Origin: Candidatus Poribacteria bacterium
GTDB lineage: Bacteria > Poribacteria > WGA-4E > WGA-3G
Length of the DNA: 54,001 nt
Direction: 5' to 3'
Assembly (NCBI GenBank): GCA_028820845.1
Contig: JAPPII010000005.1
Location: forward strand, 1-54,001
The position numbers and the translations under genes are program-made. Below the pieces are notes generated by a model. That model ran no database searches. It was not told the DNA's origin and saw only the letters and a list, made by a program, of their open reading frames with translations. The stretch's first letter is position 1, and the number at the start of each line of letters is the position of its first letter. Of the stretch, positions 35,559-43,430 are shown piece after piece.

Positions 35559-35630
35559 TGTTTTATCCTAATTTGAGATGTGTGTTGCGTGTTTGGTGTA
35601 GTTCGCGGCACCTCGCATTTCTGAAGAAGC

Positions 35631-36227
35631 TTAATTTTGGATATAGCGGAGTGCGTGTTGCACTAAGTTTTCTCGTTTCGCAGCGGGGCCCAGAATTTTT
35701 TGCGCCTTTTCCACGGCTTTTTCCGCTTGGTGTTCTGGGGCACCGAGGTTGACAAGCATTTCGATCACCTCTGCATCCAGAGCTACAGCGTGTTCACGGT
35801 TAACGTCGCCTTCAAATTTCATTTTCATGATGTTCTTTTTAAGTTTGGAAATTATAACGGGAGCGAGTTCGTTACCTAAACGCGGAACTCGCGTCAGCGT
35901 GGCGATGTCTCCACGATGGATGGCGCGTTGGAATTGTGCCGGTGATAACCTCTCGGCAATATTTTGGGCAAGTGCTGGTCCTACACCCGAGACCGTCAAT
36001 GCCAATTCAAAGACTTTTAACACGTCCCTTGAAATGAATCCGTAGAGCGTAATCTTATTATCACGGGTTTGGTGATAATAGGTATAGAAAGTAACCGGGT
36101 CGCCTATTGGAGGTAAGTCTGTTTGGGTTCTCGGTGGAACATCAACGGCATACCCGACACCATTTACATCTACGGTAACCTGTTTTGTGTCTTTATGGGC
36201 AAGAATCCCTTTGATATAAGAAATCAT
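35631..36227 (-). CDS. ruvA: Holliday junction DNA-binding protein RuvA
   Basis: A 198-residue tetrameric partner of RuvB that recognises the four-way junction. Seen: the MISYIKGILAHKDTKQVTVD OB-fold start, EDDKITLYGF-like segment (HQTRDNKITLYGF), SGVGPALAQNIAERLS helix-hairpin-helix, and a C-terminal domain III (EAVEMLVNLGAPEHQAEKAV-like) that contacts RuvB. It lies 17 nt after the YebC gene. Confidence 0.96.
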   Translation of the reverse strand: MISYIKGILAHKDTKQVTVDVNGVGYAVDVPPRTQTDLPPIGDPVTFYTYYHQTRDNKITLYGFISRDVLKVFELALTVSGVGPALAQNIAERLSPAQFQRAIHRGDIATLTRVPRLGNELAPVIISKLKKNIMKMKFEGDVNREHAVALDAEVIEMLVNLGAPEHQAEKAVEKAQKILGPAAKRENLVQHALRYIQN

Positions 36228-36244
36228 GCTGACGGTCCTTATTT

Positions 36245-36991
36245 CTAAGCAGCTGCTTCCAAAAGGTTATCGGGGATATCGAAGTTGGCGTAAACTTTCT
36301 GGACATCATCAAGATCATCGAGGGCATCCATGAGCCGTAACATCCGCTCCGCTTCTTTTCCTTCAAGTTTCACCGTGTTCTGCGGAATCATGCTAATTTC
36401 AGCGAGTTGAACATTCGCCAAAGTTTCCTGAACTGCCGTTAAGACGCTATCAAACATCTCAAATGGGGTCAGGATTTCAATGCCAGTCTCCGAAGCCGTG
36501 ACATCTTCTGCACCCGCTTCGACCGCAATCATAAAAAGCTCTTCTTCGTCAATACTGTCGGGTGTCACGACAATTAACCCACGTCTGTCGAAAACCCAAG
36601 CAACACATCCACGTTCCCCGATTCTGCCTTCGTGTTTGGTGAGGGCATGTCGGACCGCTGCGACGGCGCGATTGCGGTTATCGGTTAAGACCTCTATCAT
36701 CATTGCGACACCACCGGGTCCGTAACTCTCATAAGTGATTTCTTCGTAGGTAGCACCTTCGAGTTCACCGGTGCCACGAAGAACCGCCTTCTCAATGTTA
36801 TCGCTGGGAACGTTACTTGATTTTGCAGCCGCAATTGCGGTGCGAAGCCGTGGATTCATGTCCACATCACCACCGCCGATACGTGCCGCCGCAGTAACTT
36901 CTTTAATCAATTTTGAGAAGAGTTTACCGCGTCTGGAATCGTTCGCTGCTTTCTTATGTTTAATTGTAGACCACTTAGAATGTCCTGACAT
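36245..36991 (-). CDS. YebC/PmpR family protein
   Basis: A 248-residue conserved regulator or translation-associated protein. The family start [20 protein letters not shown] is exact, followed by [22 protein letters not shown] (shortened here), [20 protein letters not shown] and a C-terminal ferredoxin-like domain. yebC-ruvA-ruvB is a classic gene order. AGAAAGGA precedes the ATG, and a promoter is visible at 37027-37055. Confidence 0.95.
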   Translation of the reverse strand: MSGHSKWSTIKHKKAANDSRRGKLFSKLIKEVTAAARIGGGDVDMNPRLRTAIAAAKSSNVPSDNIEKAVLRGTGELEGATYEEITYESYGPGGVAMMIEVLTDNRNRAVAAVRHALTKHEGRIGERGCVAWVFDRRGLIVVTPDSIDEEELFMIAVEAGAEDVTASETGIEILTPFEMFDSVLTAVQETLANVQLAEISMIPQNTVKLEGKEAERMLRLMDALDDLDDVQKVYANFDIPDNLLEAAA

Positions 36992-37026
36992 GGTTTGTGT
37001 CCTTTCTGATTATTTAGGATTAAATT

Positions 37027-37055
37027 AGTATAGCATAACGAGCAAAAAGATACAA
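37027..37055 (-). promoter_or_regulatory. Promoter of the yebC-ruvAB-queA-yajC set
   Basis: Read on the minus strand: TTGTAT (37055-37050), a 17-nt spacer and TATACT (37032-37027), about 35 bases before the ATG at 36991. It would transcribe yebC, ruvA, ruvB, queA and yajC. Confidence 0.65.
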
Positions 37056-37090
37056 TTTAAATCTACGCTACCGGAGTCCATTCTAATTGA

Positions 37091-37119
37091 TTGGACAAAA
37101 ATCGAAATGTGTGTTAAAC
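37091..37119 (+). promoter_or_regulatory. Possible promoter of the zinc-ribbon gene
   Basis: TTGGAC (37091-37096), a 17-nt spacer and TTAAAC (37114-37119); AAGGAG follows at 37138-37143 as a ribosome site for the ATG at 37158. The -10 element is weak. Confidence 0.35.
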
Positions 37120-37157
37120 TTGTTACATCCTACGTTTAAGGAGTGTGATAGGTTGCT

Positions 37158-37940
37158 ATGTTACCTTTTGTCCTAAAGATTGCAGACCAACCGGTGGAAC
37201 GTCTGCAGCGTATCAATGTTGAAAATCAGCCTATTGATGTTGATGTCCAGCTCGAGTTTTATTCTCGGGAATTTGAACCTGCGGATATGGCATCCTCATC
37301 ACGGCGACAAAGATTGAGCCAGTTAATCTTGCAGGAAGCCACCGAGAATGCTTATGCGACCTTTGTTACATTCCTCCGAGATAGTGCGGAACCACAAAAT
37401 TTTCTGCCCTTTGAGCACCTCGAGCGATATCCGTGCCGCCGGTATGCTTTAATCCTTTCCGCCTCCCGCTCTCACGAACTTTTTGAGATCTGCCAGATAC
37501 AACCCGACGCGAGCCATTCTACCCTAAACTATCGGGGTTACGAAATAGCAATCAAACCCCGCAGATACGTTTTGGATACTGCGGCTTATTTGGTGGCACC
37601 GGATAAATATACGCTTTTTATCAGGCAGGTCCGGGAAGACAATACCATTCGGGTTTACCGGAGCGATTTTATCAATCTCACTCAGAATTCACCTTCACCC
37701 TTTAAACTTGATACCCGAGATATAATGGAGAACGTCCAACTTGAACTCGCGAGGGAAACGGAGCAAGCACTACCGTTAGAACAGTTGCTTATGTTTCCAA
37801 CTGCTAACGAGGAGGCAGGGCTGCCTCGCATCGTGAACTGTCCAGAATGTAATGGACGCGTGCGTCGTCTTGGGAGAGAGGGGTATTTCTGCTTAGAGTG
37901 TGATTGGGATAATTTGCCGCCCCTAAAGCGGCTGTCATGA
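37158..37940 (+). CDS. Unknown protein with C-terminal zinc ribbon
   Basis: A 260-residue soluble protein I do not recognise. The end carries CPEC ... CLEC (NCPECNGRVRR then GYFCLECDW), a zinc-ribbon-like knuckle pair. The rest is mixed alpha/beta with no catalytic motif visible. It is divergent from yebC and converges with the PAP2 gene (10 nt between stops). It may bind nucleic acid through the ribbon, but this is a guess. Confidence 0.65.
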   Translation: MLPFVLKIADQPVERLQRINVENQPIDVDVQLEFYSREFEPADMASSSRRQRLSQLILQEATENAYATFVTFLRDSAEPQNFLPFEHLERYPCRRYALILSASRSHELFEICQIQPDASHSTLNYRGYEIAIKPRRYVLDTAAYLVAPDKYTLFIRQVREDNTIRVYRSDFINLTQNSPSPFKLDTRDIMENVQLELARETEQALPLEQLLMFPTANEEAGLPRIVNCPECNGRVRRLGREGYFCLECDWDNLPPLKRLS

Positions 37941-37950
37941 TTGGCTGTCG

Positions 37951-38565
37951 CTAACCACTGCCCCCAAGTTTCGCTAAGTGTAAAACAAGAGACGTATTGC
38001 CAATGGCTATCACTGCGCCGACAACGGTTTGCAGGAGCGTATGCCGTTTTCGGTAAACCCTTGCCCAGGCAATCAACGGAATCAACAGAAATAACCAGCC
38101 AAATTGTGGGTTAACAAGCATCACAAGTACCGTGATACATCCCGTAGCAACGCTGCTATGAAAACTAATTTTCCACGTTAACGTAATTGCGAAAAAAACA
38201 ACACTGTTTATGATATAAGCGACTCCCGCCCAAACAATTTCACGCGCCGCACCCAGCTGGTGCAATAGAAAAGTTCCCACAATCATACTGACGAGCGTAC
38301 AGCACAAAGGCAGGAACCGTTCTTCTCTGTTTTTCAGATGTAAGTCGCTTACTTTGGAAAATCGAACCATGACTGCTATTGACAGTGCCGGTAGCACGGT
38401 CACAAATAGCACTACGATCCCCAACCACCGGAATAGGTCTTCAGGTGCTGCATGTTTTTCGACAACGCCAATGGCTGTCGCAATGGGTACCAAAAAAGGG
38501 CTAAAGACGACAGAGACGCACCATGCTAACCGTGCGGGGATTGTTGGTAAAGTCCTACGGGTCAT
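37951..38565 (-). CDS. PAP2-like membrane phosphatase
   Basis: A 204-residue membrane protein with about six hydrophobic helices. Motifs agree with a PAP2 (phosphatidic acid phosphatase/acid phosphatase-like) fold: KNREERFLPL, SFHSSVATG with the central histidine, and ARVYRKRHTLLQTVVGAVI with the second arginine-histidine pair. It could dephosphorylate lipid or prenyl phosphates. The ATG lies 3 nt after the stop of the peroxiredoxin gene, so the two are co-transcribed. Confidence 0.75.
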   Translation of the reverse strand: MTRRTLPTIPARLAWCVSVVFSPFLVPIATAIGVVEKHAAPEDLFRWLGIVVLFVTVLPALSIAVMVRFSKVSDLHLKNREERFLPLCCTLVSMIVGTFLLHQLGAAREIVWAGVAYIINSVVFFAITLTWKISFHSSVATGCITVLVMLVNPQFGWLFLLIPLIAWARVYRKRHTLLQTVVGAVIAIGNTSLVLHLAKLGGSG

Positions 38566-38568
38566 TAA

Positions 38569-39579
38569 TTAGTTCGATGTTTCCAACGTTTTGAAGAAAT
38601 TGACTAAATCTGGTCCATGTGTACTGGGATTGACCGCGTTATCAATTTCCAAGATCTTCCCCTCTGTGTCAATGATAACAGTTAATCTCCCAATCCTACC
38701 TTCAAGGGCATTTGTTGCGCCGTATAGGAGCGAAAGATTGCGACCGGTATCTACCAGAAGCGGGAAGTTCAGCTGATTTTCTTCGGAGAATTTCTGGTGG
38801 GAATCGGCATCATTCGTAGTGATTCCAAAGACCTGAGCATCGTATTTGGCAAAATTACTCGACTCATCACGGAGTGAGCAGACTTCTGCCGTTCAGCCAG
38901 TTCCAAAATCGCGTGGATAAAACGCCAAGACGACATTCTGTTTTCCACGAAATTCACTCAATTGGTGCGTTTCACCGTTACCGTCAGTAGCAATAAAATC
39001 GGGAGCGGTTTGTCCGACCTCTATCTTCGGCAGCACCTCTTTAAGTTGGGCAGCAACATCTTCACCGTGTGTTTTGACGTTGACTTCTCTGTCAATAGCG
39101 CGGATATACCCAGCTTTATCAATGATAAAAGTTGTCCGTTGTGATGCGTTGAAGCGTTCAATAATCCCGCTGTACTGTGTACTCACCTTAAATTCGGTAT
39201 CCGCCAGCAGAGAAAATCCGAATTTTTGCTCTGTGCGGAACCGCTTGTGTGATTCGACGGAGTCAACGCTCACACCGAAAAGAACGCTATCAGTTGCTTC
39301 TATCTCGCTCAAACTGTCCCGGAGCGAGTTGAGTTCGGCTGTTCAGCCACCTGTAAAATCTTTTGGATAAAAGGCGAGAACGATATTTTTTTGACCTAAG
39401 TAATCGCTGAGATTCCGCTCAACACCTTCTTCATCTTTTAGTGTAAAATCTGGGGCAATCATCCCCACTTTTAGCATATCTGGAGTTGTCACTGCTTCCT
39501 CCCCTGAAGCTGCTGAAATTATAAGGGCTGTCATGAGGATAGCAGCCCAGATACTTACATTTAACCGCATTAGAAACAT
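38569..39579 (-). CDS. Two-domain peroxiredoxin with two probable selenocysteines (UGA)
   Basis: One 337-codon frame holding two BCP/AhpC-TSA-type peroxiredoxin domains. It is broken only by two TGA codons: codon 79 (39345-39343) in YPKDFTGG-U-TAE and codon 229 (38895-38893) in YPRDFGTG-U-TAEVCSLRD. Both are exactly where the peroxidatic cysteine belongs, so both are very probably read as selenocysteine. Residues 1-26 form a signal peptide, suggesting a periplasmic peroxide reductase. Domain 1 (about 37-185) lacks the +5 resolving cysteine (N84); domain 2 (188-336) has it (C234). Each UGA has a SECIS-like stem at the same distance. GGAGG precedes the ATG at 39579. A conventional annotation would split this gene into three fragments. 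Co-transcribed with a PhyH gene upstream and PAP2 downstream. Confidence 0.87.
38858..38895 (-). promoter_or_regulatory. Second bacterial SECIS-like element
   Basis: After UGA (38895-38893) come 14 nt, then stem CTCACTC (38878-38872), a 6-nt loop CGTGAT and GAGTCGAG (38865-38858), pairing with one bulged C. The loop begins CG, so a G is in the first two positions, and lies 21 nt from the UGA; both fit the known range for bacterial SECIS elements. Confidence 0.7.
39304..39345 (-). promoter_or_regulatory. First bacterial SECIS-like element
   Basis: After UGA (39345-39343) come 14 nt, then a perfect 7-bp stem CTCGCTC (39328-39322)/GAGCGAG (39310-39304) around an 11-nt loop, CGGGACAGTTT. The loop starts 21 nt after the UGA and has G in its first two bases, as expected for SelB recognition. 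Confidence 0.78.
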
Positions 39580-39605
39580 TACATTATACCTCCACGAATT
39601 TTTTG

Positions 39606-40472
39606 TCAGTCTGAAAGAACCCCTTTTTCTTCAAGCCATACCTTCAAAGGCACATCTGCATCCTTGGGTGAAAAATGCCCGTTTGCATTCGTCCCGCCAC
39701 CGAGCAGCTGCTGTCGAATTGGGTCGTTGCGCTCGAACATCTCCTCCGGAATGGTCATATTATCTTTGCTCCGTATCCATCGATAGCCATATCCGTAAAA
39801 GAGCCCCTTGCGAGTGATGTCTGAGTCGTTTTCACTGCGGGCATGCCACAGCCGCCGATCGAAGAAGACCGCATCCCCCGGTTTACAACAGACCGCTATT
39901 GCTCCCTCAGGAAGTGAACCATCTGTCGGACGGTCCTCAAGTTTATCCCATAAGTGGCTGCCGGGGATGATATAAAAGTTTCCGCGTCCAGGCTCTGAGC
40001 AGTCCGACAACCAGTAGACGACTTTGACAGAGAGACGCGGCCGCGGTGAGCTTTCCATCTCGATGTTAACACGTCCACTATCCTGATGCCAGCCGAGCGG
40101 CGTTGGTTTACCACGAACTTCCTCCCGACGTGGCGGTGTTATAATAAAATGGCTGTGATAGGAATAGATGTTCCAGCCCAAAATACCCCAGACCTTCGGG
40201 AACGTCTTATACCAATCCAAAATATTCACGAAAACCTGATCTGTACCGAGGAAATTCGGATAGAAGAAATTGTTATGCGCCGTCAGTTGGTTTTTGGTGT
40301 GTGGATCGTAGCCAGCATCAAGGTGTGTTTGATAGATGTTGTCCACCCGCGTTTCAAGCCGTTCAACGAGGTCTGACGGAAGGGCATTTTCAACGATAAA
40401 ATACCCATCTTCATTTATAGCACTGCGTTGTTCGTCAGTCAGTTGGTGTTGTAGATGTCTTTCGTCAAGCAT
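39606..40472 (-). CDS. Phytanoyl-CoA dioxygenase (PhyH) family protein
   Basis: A 288-residue Fe(II)/2-oxoglutarate oxygenase-like protein. ATG at 40472 with GGAG 8 nt upstream (an in-frame TTG further up is less likely). Seen: LTDEQRSAINEDGYFIVENA, the HxD site in GWHQDSGR, GRGNFYIIPGSHLWDKL, and the distal histidine in FDRRLWHARSEN with a following arginine. The substrate is unknown. It sits between an oxidoreductase and the double-Sec peroxiredoxin on the minus strand, with short gaps (46 and 26 nt), suggesting one transcript. Confidence 0.9.
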   Translation of the reverse strand: MLDERHLQHQLTDEQRSAINEDGYFIVENALPSDLVERLETRVDNIYQTHLDAGYDPHTKNQLTAHNNFFYPNFLGTDQVFVNILDWYKTFPKVWGILGWNIYSYHSHFIITPPRREEVRGKPTPLGWHQDSGRVNIEMESSPRPRLSVKVVYWLSDCSEPGRGNFYIIPGSHLWDKLEDRPTDGSLPEGAIAVCCKPGDAVFFDRRLWHARSENDSDITRKGLFYGYGYRWIRSKDNMTIPEEMFERNDPIRQQLLGGGTNANGHFSPKDADVPLKVWLEEKGVLSD

Positions 40473-40518
40473 AGCGTGGATCTCCAATTTATGGTGTTTG
40501 TCGAAATGCGCGAAGAAG

Positions 40519-41472
40519 TTAATCTGGTAGGGGACCTTCTATCTGGTCAACGAAGCGGATAGAGTGAATAACATCACGGAGGTCTGTGAGCGGAACTTGC
40601 CGGTTGCGAACACAATCGACGAAGTGGCGATGCATCGTTAGCACGCCTTCATAACTCGCTGAGTCGCGCTGATCTACACCGTCGACTTCCCAACCTCCCA
40701 TAACACTTCTGTCGTTGTCCTCGTAAATTTCGATTTCTTCGGGGATTTTCATGTAACAACCGATGCCGACACCGTGCAATTCGGAGCGCAGCACGCGACC
40801 ACCCGACGCACGACTCCCGAAGAGGACACCTGTGACATTGTTATCAAAACGGACAAAGGCGGTGTAGAAGTTACGCTGTTCTGCAGCAAACGTATCGCGA
40901 TGCGCCGTGACTTCCACCGGCTCACCACCTGCCATATATCGGAGCAGATCGACGACATGGCAGACATCGTTCCAAAGGGTAGTTGTAAATTCTCGATTTT
41001 GCCCGATCATCTGCTTGTTAAAGGTAGTGATGGCTAATGTAACAGGTCCCTTTTCTCCAACGCGCCGCATCGCCTCGCGTGTAACAGCGGCATATCTCCG
41101 CTGGAATCCCACCATACAGTAAACGTCGTTGGCAACTGCTGCTTCGAGCAATTGCTGTGTTTCGTCACTATTCGCACCCGGAGGTTTCTCAATAAACAGA
41201 TGCTTGCCCGCGTTGAGGCAATCCAAGGCGGGTTGTAAAATCCACTTTTCGTTCATCACACAGTAAACGATGTCTAAGTCTTGTGTGTCTAACATTTTCC
41301 TGTGATCAGTGAAAGTGTGTGGGAACTCATATTTCTGTGCGACTTGTGCGAGTTTTTCCTCATCTAATTCGCACGCAGCGAGCATTTCAACATCATCCTC
41401 AAGGCGATTGACATTTGGATAATGCGCGCCTTGGCTACGTCCCCCTGCACCGATAAATCCTGCTTTAAGCAT
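40519..41472 (-). CDS. Gfo/Idh/MocA family oxidoreductase
   Basis: A 317-residue NAD(P)-dependent dehydrogenase-type protein. Seen: KAGFIGAGGRSQGAHYPN Rossmann start, FIEKPPGANSDETQQLL with the EKP motif, and LWNDVCHVVDLLRYMAGG with the conserved His-Asp region. AAAGGAGAAAG precedes the ATG. It opens the minus-strand group oxidoreductase-PhyH-peroxiredoxin-PAP2. The substrate is unknown. Confidence 0.9.
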   Translation of the reverse strand: MLKAGFIGAGGRSQGAHYPNVNRLEDDVEMLAACELDEEKLAQVAQKYEFPHTFTDHRKMLDTQDLDIVYCVMNEKWILQPALDCLNAGKHLFIEKPPGANSDETQQLLEAAVANDVYCMVGFQRRYAAVTREAMRRVGEKGPVTLAITTFNKQMIGQNREFTTTLWNDVCHVVDLLRYMAGGEPVEVTAHRDTFAAEQRNFYTAFVRFDNNVTGVLFGSRASGGRVLRSELHGVGIGCYMKIPEEIEIYEDNDRSVMGGWEVDGVDQRDSASYEGVLTMHRHFVDCVRNRQVPLTDLRDVIHSIRFVDQIEGPLPD

Positions 41473-41533
41473 TGGGACTTTCTCCTTTGTCTCAATATTC
41501 GCGAAATTGTGTCCGCTTGAAAGTGTTCATACT

Positions 41534-41590
41534 TTAGCACAAACCCAAATTGATAGCAACAAAATTTGGGATATTACTTAAGTGTGCTAA
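41534..41590. repeat. Nested inverted repeat upstream of the oxidoreductase operon
   Basis: Outer arms TTAGCACA (41534-41541)/TGTGCTAA (41583-41590) enclose inner arms CCCAAATT (41544-41551)/AATTTGGG (41563-41570). It lies about 60-120 bases upstream of the minus-strand oxidoreductase start, so it may be an operator or a hairpin. Confidence 0.65.
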
Positions 41591-41697
41591 GTTTTGAACA
41601 ACTTTTACAAATTCCATAGCCGTATGTGCCAAATTTAACGAAAATTTACCTAAATTTTTTGCTTGATTTTTTTTCCCTTTTTCTGTTATGACTCTAC

Positions 41698-41743
41698 TAA
41701 AGTTTGGACAATTTTAAATCTGACCGAAATTGCCCAAACTTTA
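41698..41743. repeat. 17-bp near-perfect palindrome
   Basis: Arms TAAAGTTTGGACAATTT (41698-41714) and AAATTGCCCAAACTTTA (41727-41743) match at 16 of 17 positions with a 12-nt loop. AT-rich DNA is on both sides. It could be an operator, a transcript hairpin or the end of a lost element. Confidence 0.8.
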
Positions 41744-41762
41744 ATATGATTTTAAAAGATTC

Positions 41763-41914
41763 AGGACTTACGCAGAATGCTCTTTTGTAGCATGATGCAC
41801 GTCGCATCTGGTCGAGTACGCCGCAAACCTGTTAGGTTGTGCCTCCAAAATGCCTCTGTTTTTCAGGAATTTCTATCTTACAAAGCACGCTACGGTCAAA
41901 ATTGCGTAAGTCCT
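41763..41914. mobile_element. 152-bp MITE-like element with AGGACTTACGCA ends
   Basis: Perfect 12-bp terminal inverted repeats AGGACTTACGCA (41763-41774) and TGCGTAAGTCCT (41903-41914). Flanks resemble a short duplication (AAGATTC left, AAGATTT right). The inside has no ORF but contains a GCACAAACCT-type palindrome that is itself interrupted by the 30-bp TGC...GCA element. A non-autonomous transposon derivative is the simplest reading; the parent transposase is not in the window. Confidence 0.75.
41796..41825 (-). repeat. 30-bp TGC...GCA insertion element, copy 3
   Basis: Read on the minus strand, TGCGGCGTACTCGACC...GATGCGACGTGCA splits the palindrome GCACAACCTAACAGGTTGTGC after AGGTT. Compared with the intact palindrome the net gain is 32 bp, as at 19383 and 21798. 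One flanking TT is intact (41826-41827), the other has one change. Confidence 0.75.
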
Positions 41915-42008
41915 AAGATTTATGGGTGATGTAATGCTGTTCAGCGAGTTTTTTAACGCTTCATCATTACTACCATAAAAATAGCACCTTCACAAAAGGA
42001 GAAAAGCA

Positions 42009-42311
42009 ATGAGGATGTCTTTGTGCCAGACGATTGCTATTATTTGTGTCATGTCTGTGGGATTCATGACATTTACACCATTCATTCCGAACGCTCAAGC
42101 ACTCCCAAGTGCCGTAGTTATCACAGAAATATATGAGAAATGTTATCTCATAGGTTATCCGCGTACATATTGTGGTTCTCGTAGTTATACGGTGCAAAGT
42201 GCTCAGTACGACCATCCGGTAGATGATGAACAGCATACTGTTGATCTCATTTATCGGCGCGAGTCGAGAACACAAAATGTCTACACCAGTTGCAGCGATT
42301 GTGATTCTTAG
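42009..42311 (+). CDS. Small secreted cysteine-containing protein
   Basis: A 100-residue protein with a signal peptide (IAIICVMSVGFMTFTPFIP, cleavage near NAQA-LP) and a short mature part with four cysteines (KCYL, YCGS, SCSDC). AAAAGGAGAAAAG stands before the ATG. No family is recognised. Small secreted proteins of this size may act as inhibitors, adhesins or signals, but nothing in the sequence decides this. Confidence 0.65.
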   Translation: MRMSLCQTIAIICVMSVGFMTFTPFIPNAQALPSAVVITEIYEKCYLIGYPRTYCGSRSYTVQSAQYDHPVDDEQHTVDLIYRRESRTQNVYTSCSDCDS

Positions 42312-42342
42312 TTCTGCGTTCCGTTAAAATAGAATTAAACAA

Positions 42343-42380
42343 GACCTGCTTTGATCCTTTTGTTTTTGATCAGGCAGGTC
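42343..42380. terminator. Hairpin between two small genes
   Basis: GACCTGCTTTGATC (42343-42356) pairs with GATCAGGCAGGTC (42368-42380) around a T-rich loop. A run of T follows only weakly, so it is a possible, not a classic, Rho-independent terminator of the secreted-protein gene. Confidence 0.5.
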
Positions 42381-42405
42381 ATCTTCCAATTTGAGGAAAT
42401 CCCAG

Positions 42406-43137
42406 ATGAAAAAAATTATTTCCCTCGCCATCTTTTTTGCGCTGCTCGGGTCATTTTACCTCTATATAGAGATTGACAAGCGAAATTTTGTTAACAACCT
42501 CCCACAACCGCCTGTTCTTGTAGAACAACCGATTAACAATAGGCCAGTGCATCAAAATTTAGAAGAAACTACGATGCCAAACATACAAAAAACTACAACT
42601 TCGTCAAAAACGGAAGGATCCGATCTGGAGCAGGAAGGAAGCGTTGTCCGTGAGAAAGGAATAAGCGATTACGATTGGCGTACCGATGTTGAACACCCGC
42701 ATGAACACTTGCCTATAACCGATCCCTGGGGGAATCTTCTTAAAGAAGATCAAGCAAAAAAGCGCGGCACCTGGATAGGTGATCCAGAAACAATGGATCC
42801 TGATGAACTCTACTCCGCTGAATATAATCAACTTCTTGAAAAGTTTGGAGATATTCCACAAGTTCATACGGTTATGGAGTACGAGCGAAAGTTTGCAAAT
42901 AACATTCCTTTAACTCTTGAAGAAAAGATCATTGGGTTAAAAGCACAACACTATTTATTTCCGTCTGAATCAACCCGCAAAACGATTGATTATTATAAGT
43001 GGCAGCAATCAAAAGGCGGGGTTGATGCTTTAAAGAGAATAAAACCTGAGGATATAGAGTACCTCCAAAGTTTAGGCATTGAGGTTAAGAAAGAAAAGGT
43101 AGGCACTCATACGCAGATCACTATTTCGACCAAATAG
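42406..43137 (+). CDS. Membrane-anchored protein of unknown function
   Basis: A 243-residue protein with an N-terminal anchor (IISLAIFFALLGSFYLYI) and a long low-complexity, polar linker followed by a helical region rich in E, K and Q (DPDELYSAEYNQLLEKFGD; TLEEKIIGLKAQHYL). GAGGAAAT precedes the ATG at 42406. I do not recognise the family. It looks like an extracytoplasmic protein on a membrane tether. Confidence 0.6.
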   Translation: MKKIISLAIFFALLGSFYLYIEIDKRNFVNNLPQPPVLVEQPINNRPVHQNLEETTMPNIQKTTTSSKTEGSDLEQEGSVVREKGISDYDWRTDVEHPHEHLPITDPWGNLLKEDQAKKRGTWIGDPETMDPDELYSAEYNQLLEKFGDIPQVHTVMEYERKFANNIPLTLEEKIIGLKAQHYLFPSESTRKTIDYYKWQQSKGGVDALKRIKPEDIEYLQSLGIEVKKEKVGTHTQITISTK

Positions 43138-43314
43138 TTTGTATTGCATCCGTGTGAGATATGTCGTTAGTTCTTGATCTTATGTATGCCAATTGGATCA
43201 TTCAATTCTCTTCGATAGGCGGGGTTTCCTAACCTCGCCGGTCCTTCCCAACAAACGCTTCCGAATTTATACATCTTTACCACTGCAAACAATTCTGTGT
43301 GTAAGTAAAAAAAA

Positions 43315-43343
43315 TTGATTCTCTGAATGTTTTATGGTATGCT
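43315..43343 (+). promoter_or_regulatory. Promoter of the third PhyH-family gene
   Basis: TTGATT (43315-43320), a 17-nt spacer and TATGCT (43338-43343), about 90 bases before the ATG at 43431. Confidence 0.5.
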
Positions 43344-43430
43344 CTTAACACCACATTAATTTTCAGGCAATCAACCGTTTCTCTGTTCGTAGAACAGTTT
43401 GAAACTCAGCAGATGGGTAAGGAGAAACTC

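Larger units (their letters stand above)
41473..42005. other. 533-bp intergenic region with three layered inverted repeats
   Basis: No gene is seen. It holds a nested inverted repeat at 41534-41590, a long palindrome at 41698-41743 and a MITE-like element at 41763-41914. AT-rich DNA surrounds these. AAAAGGAGAAAAG at about 41996-42006 is the ribosome site of the next gene. Confidence 0.7.

Noticed and set aside
38893-39345. The two in-frame TGA codons as ordinary stops or a pseudogene
   Set aside because: Both fall at the peroxidatic cysteine position, the frame is otherwise intact for 337 codons, and each is followed by a SECIS-like stem at the same distance. Random decay would not place two stops at matching catalytic sites.
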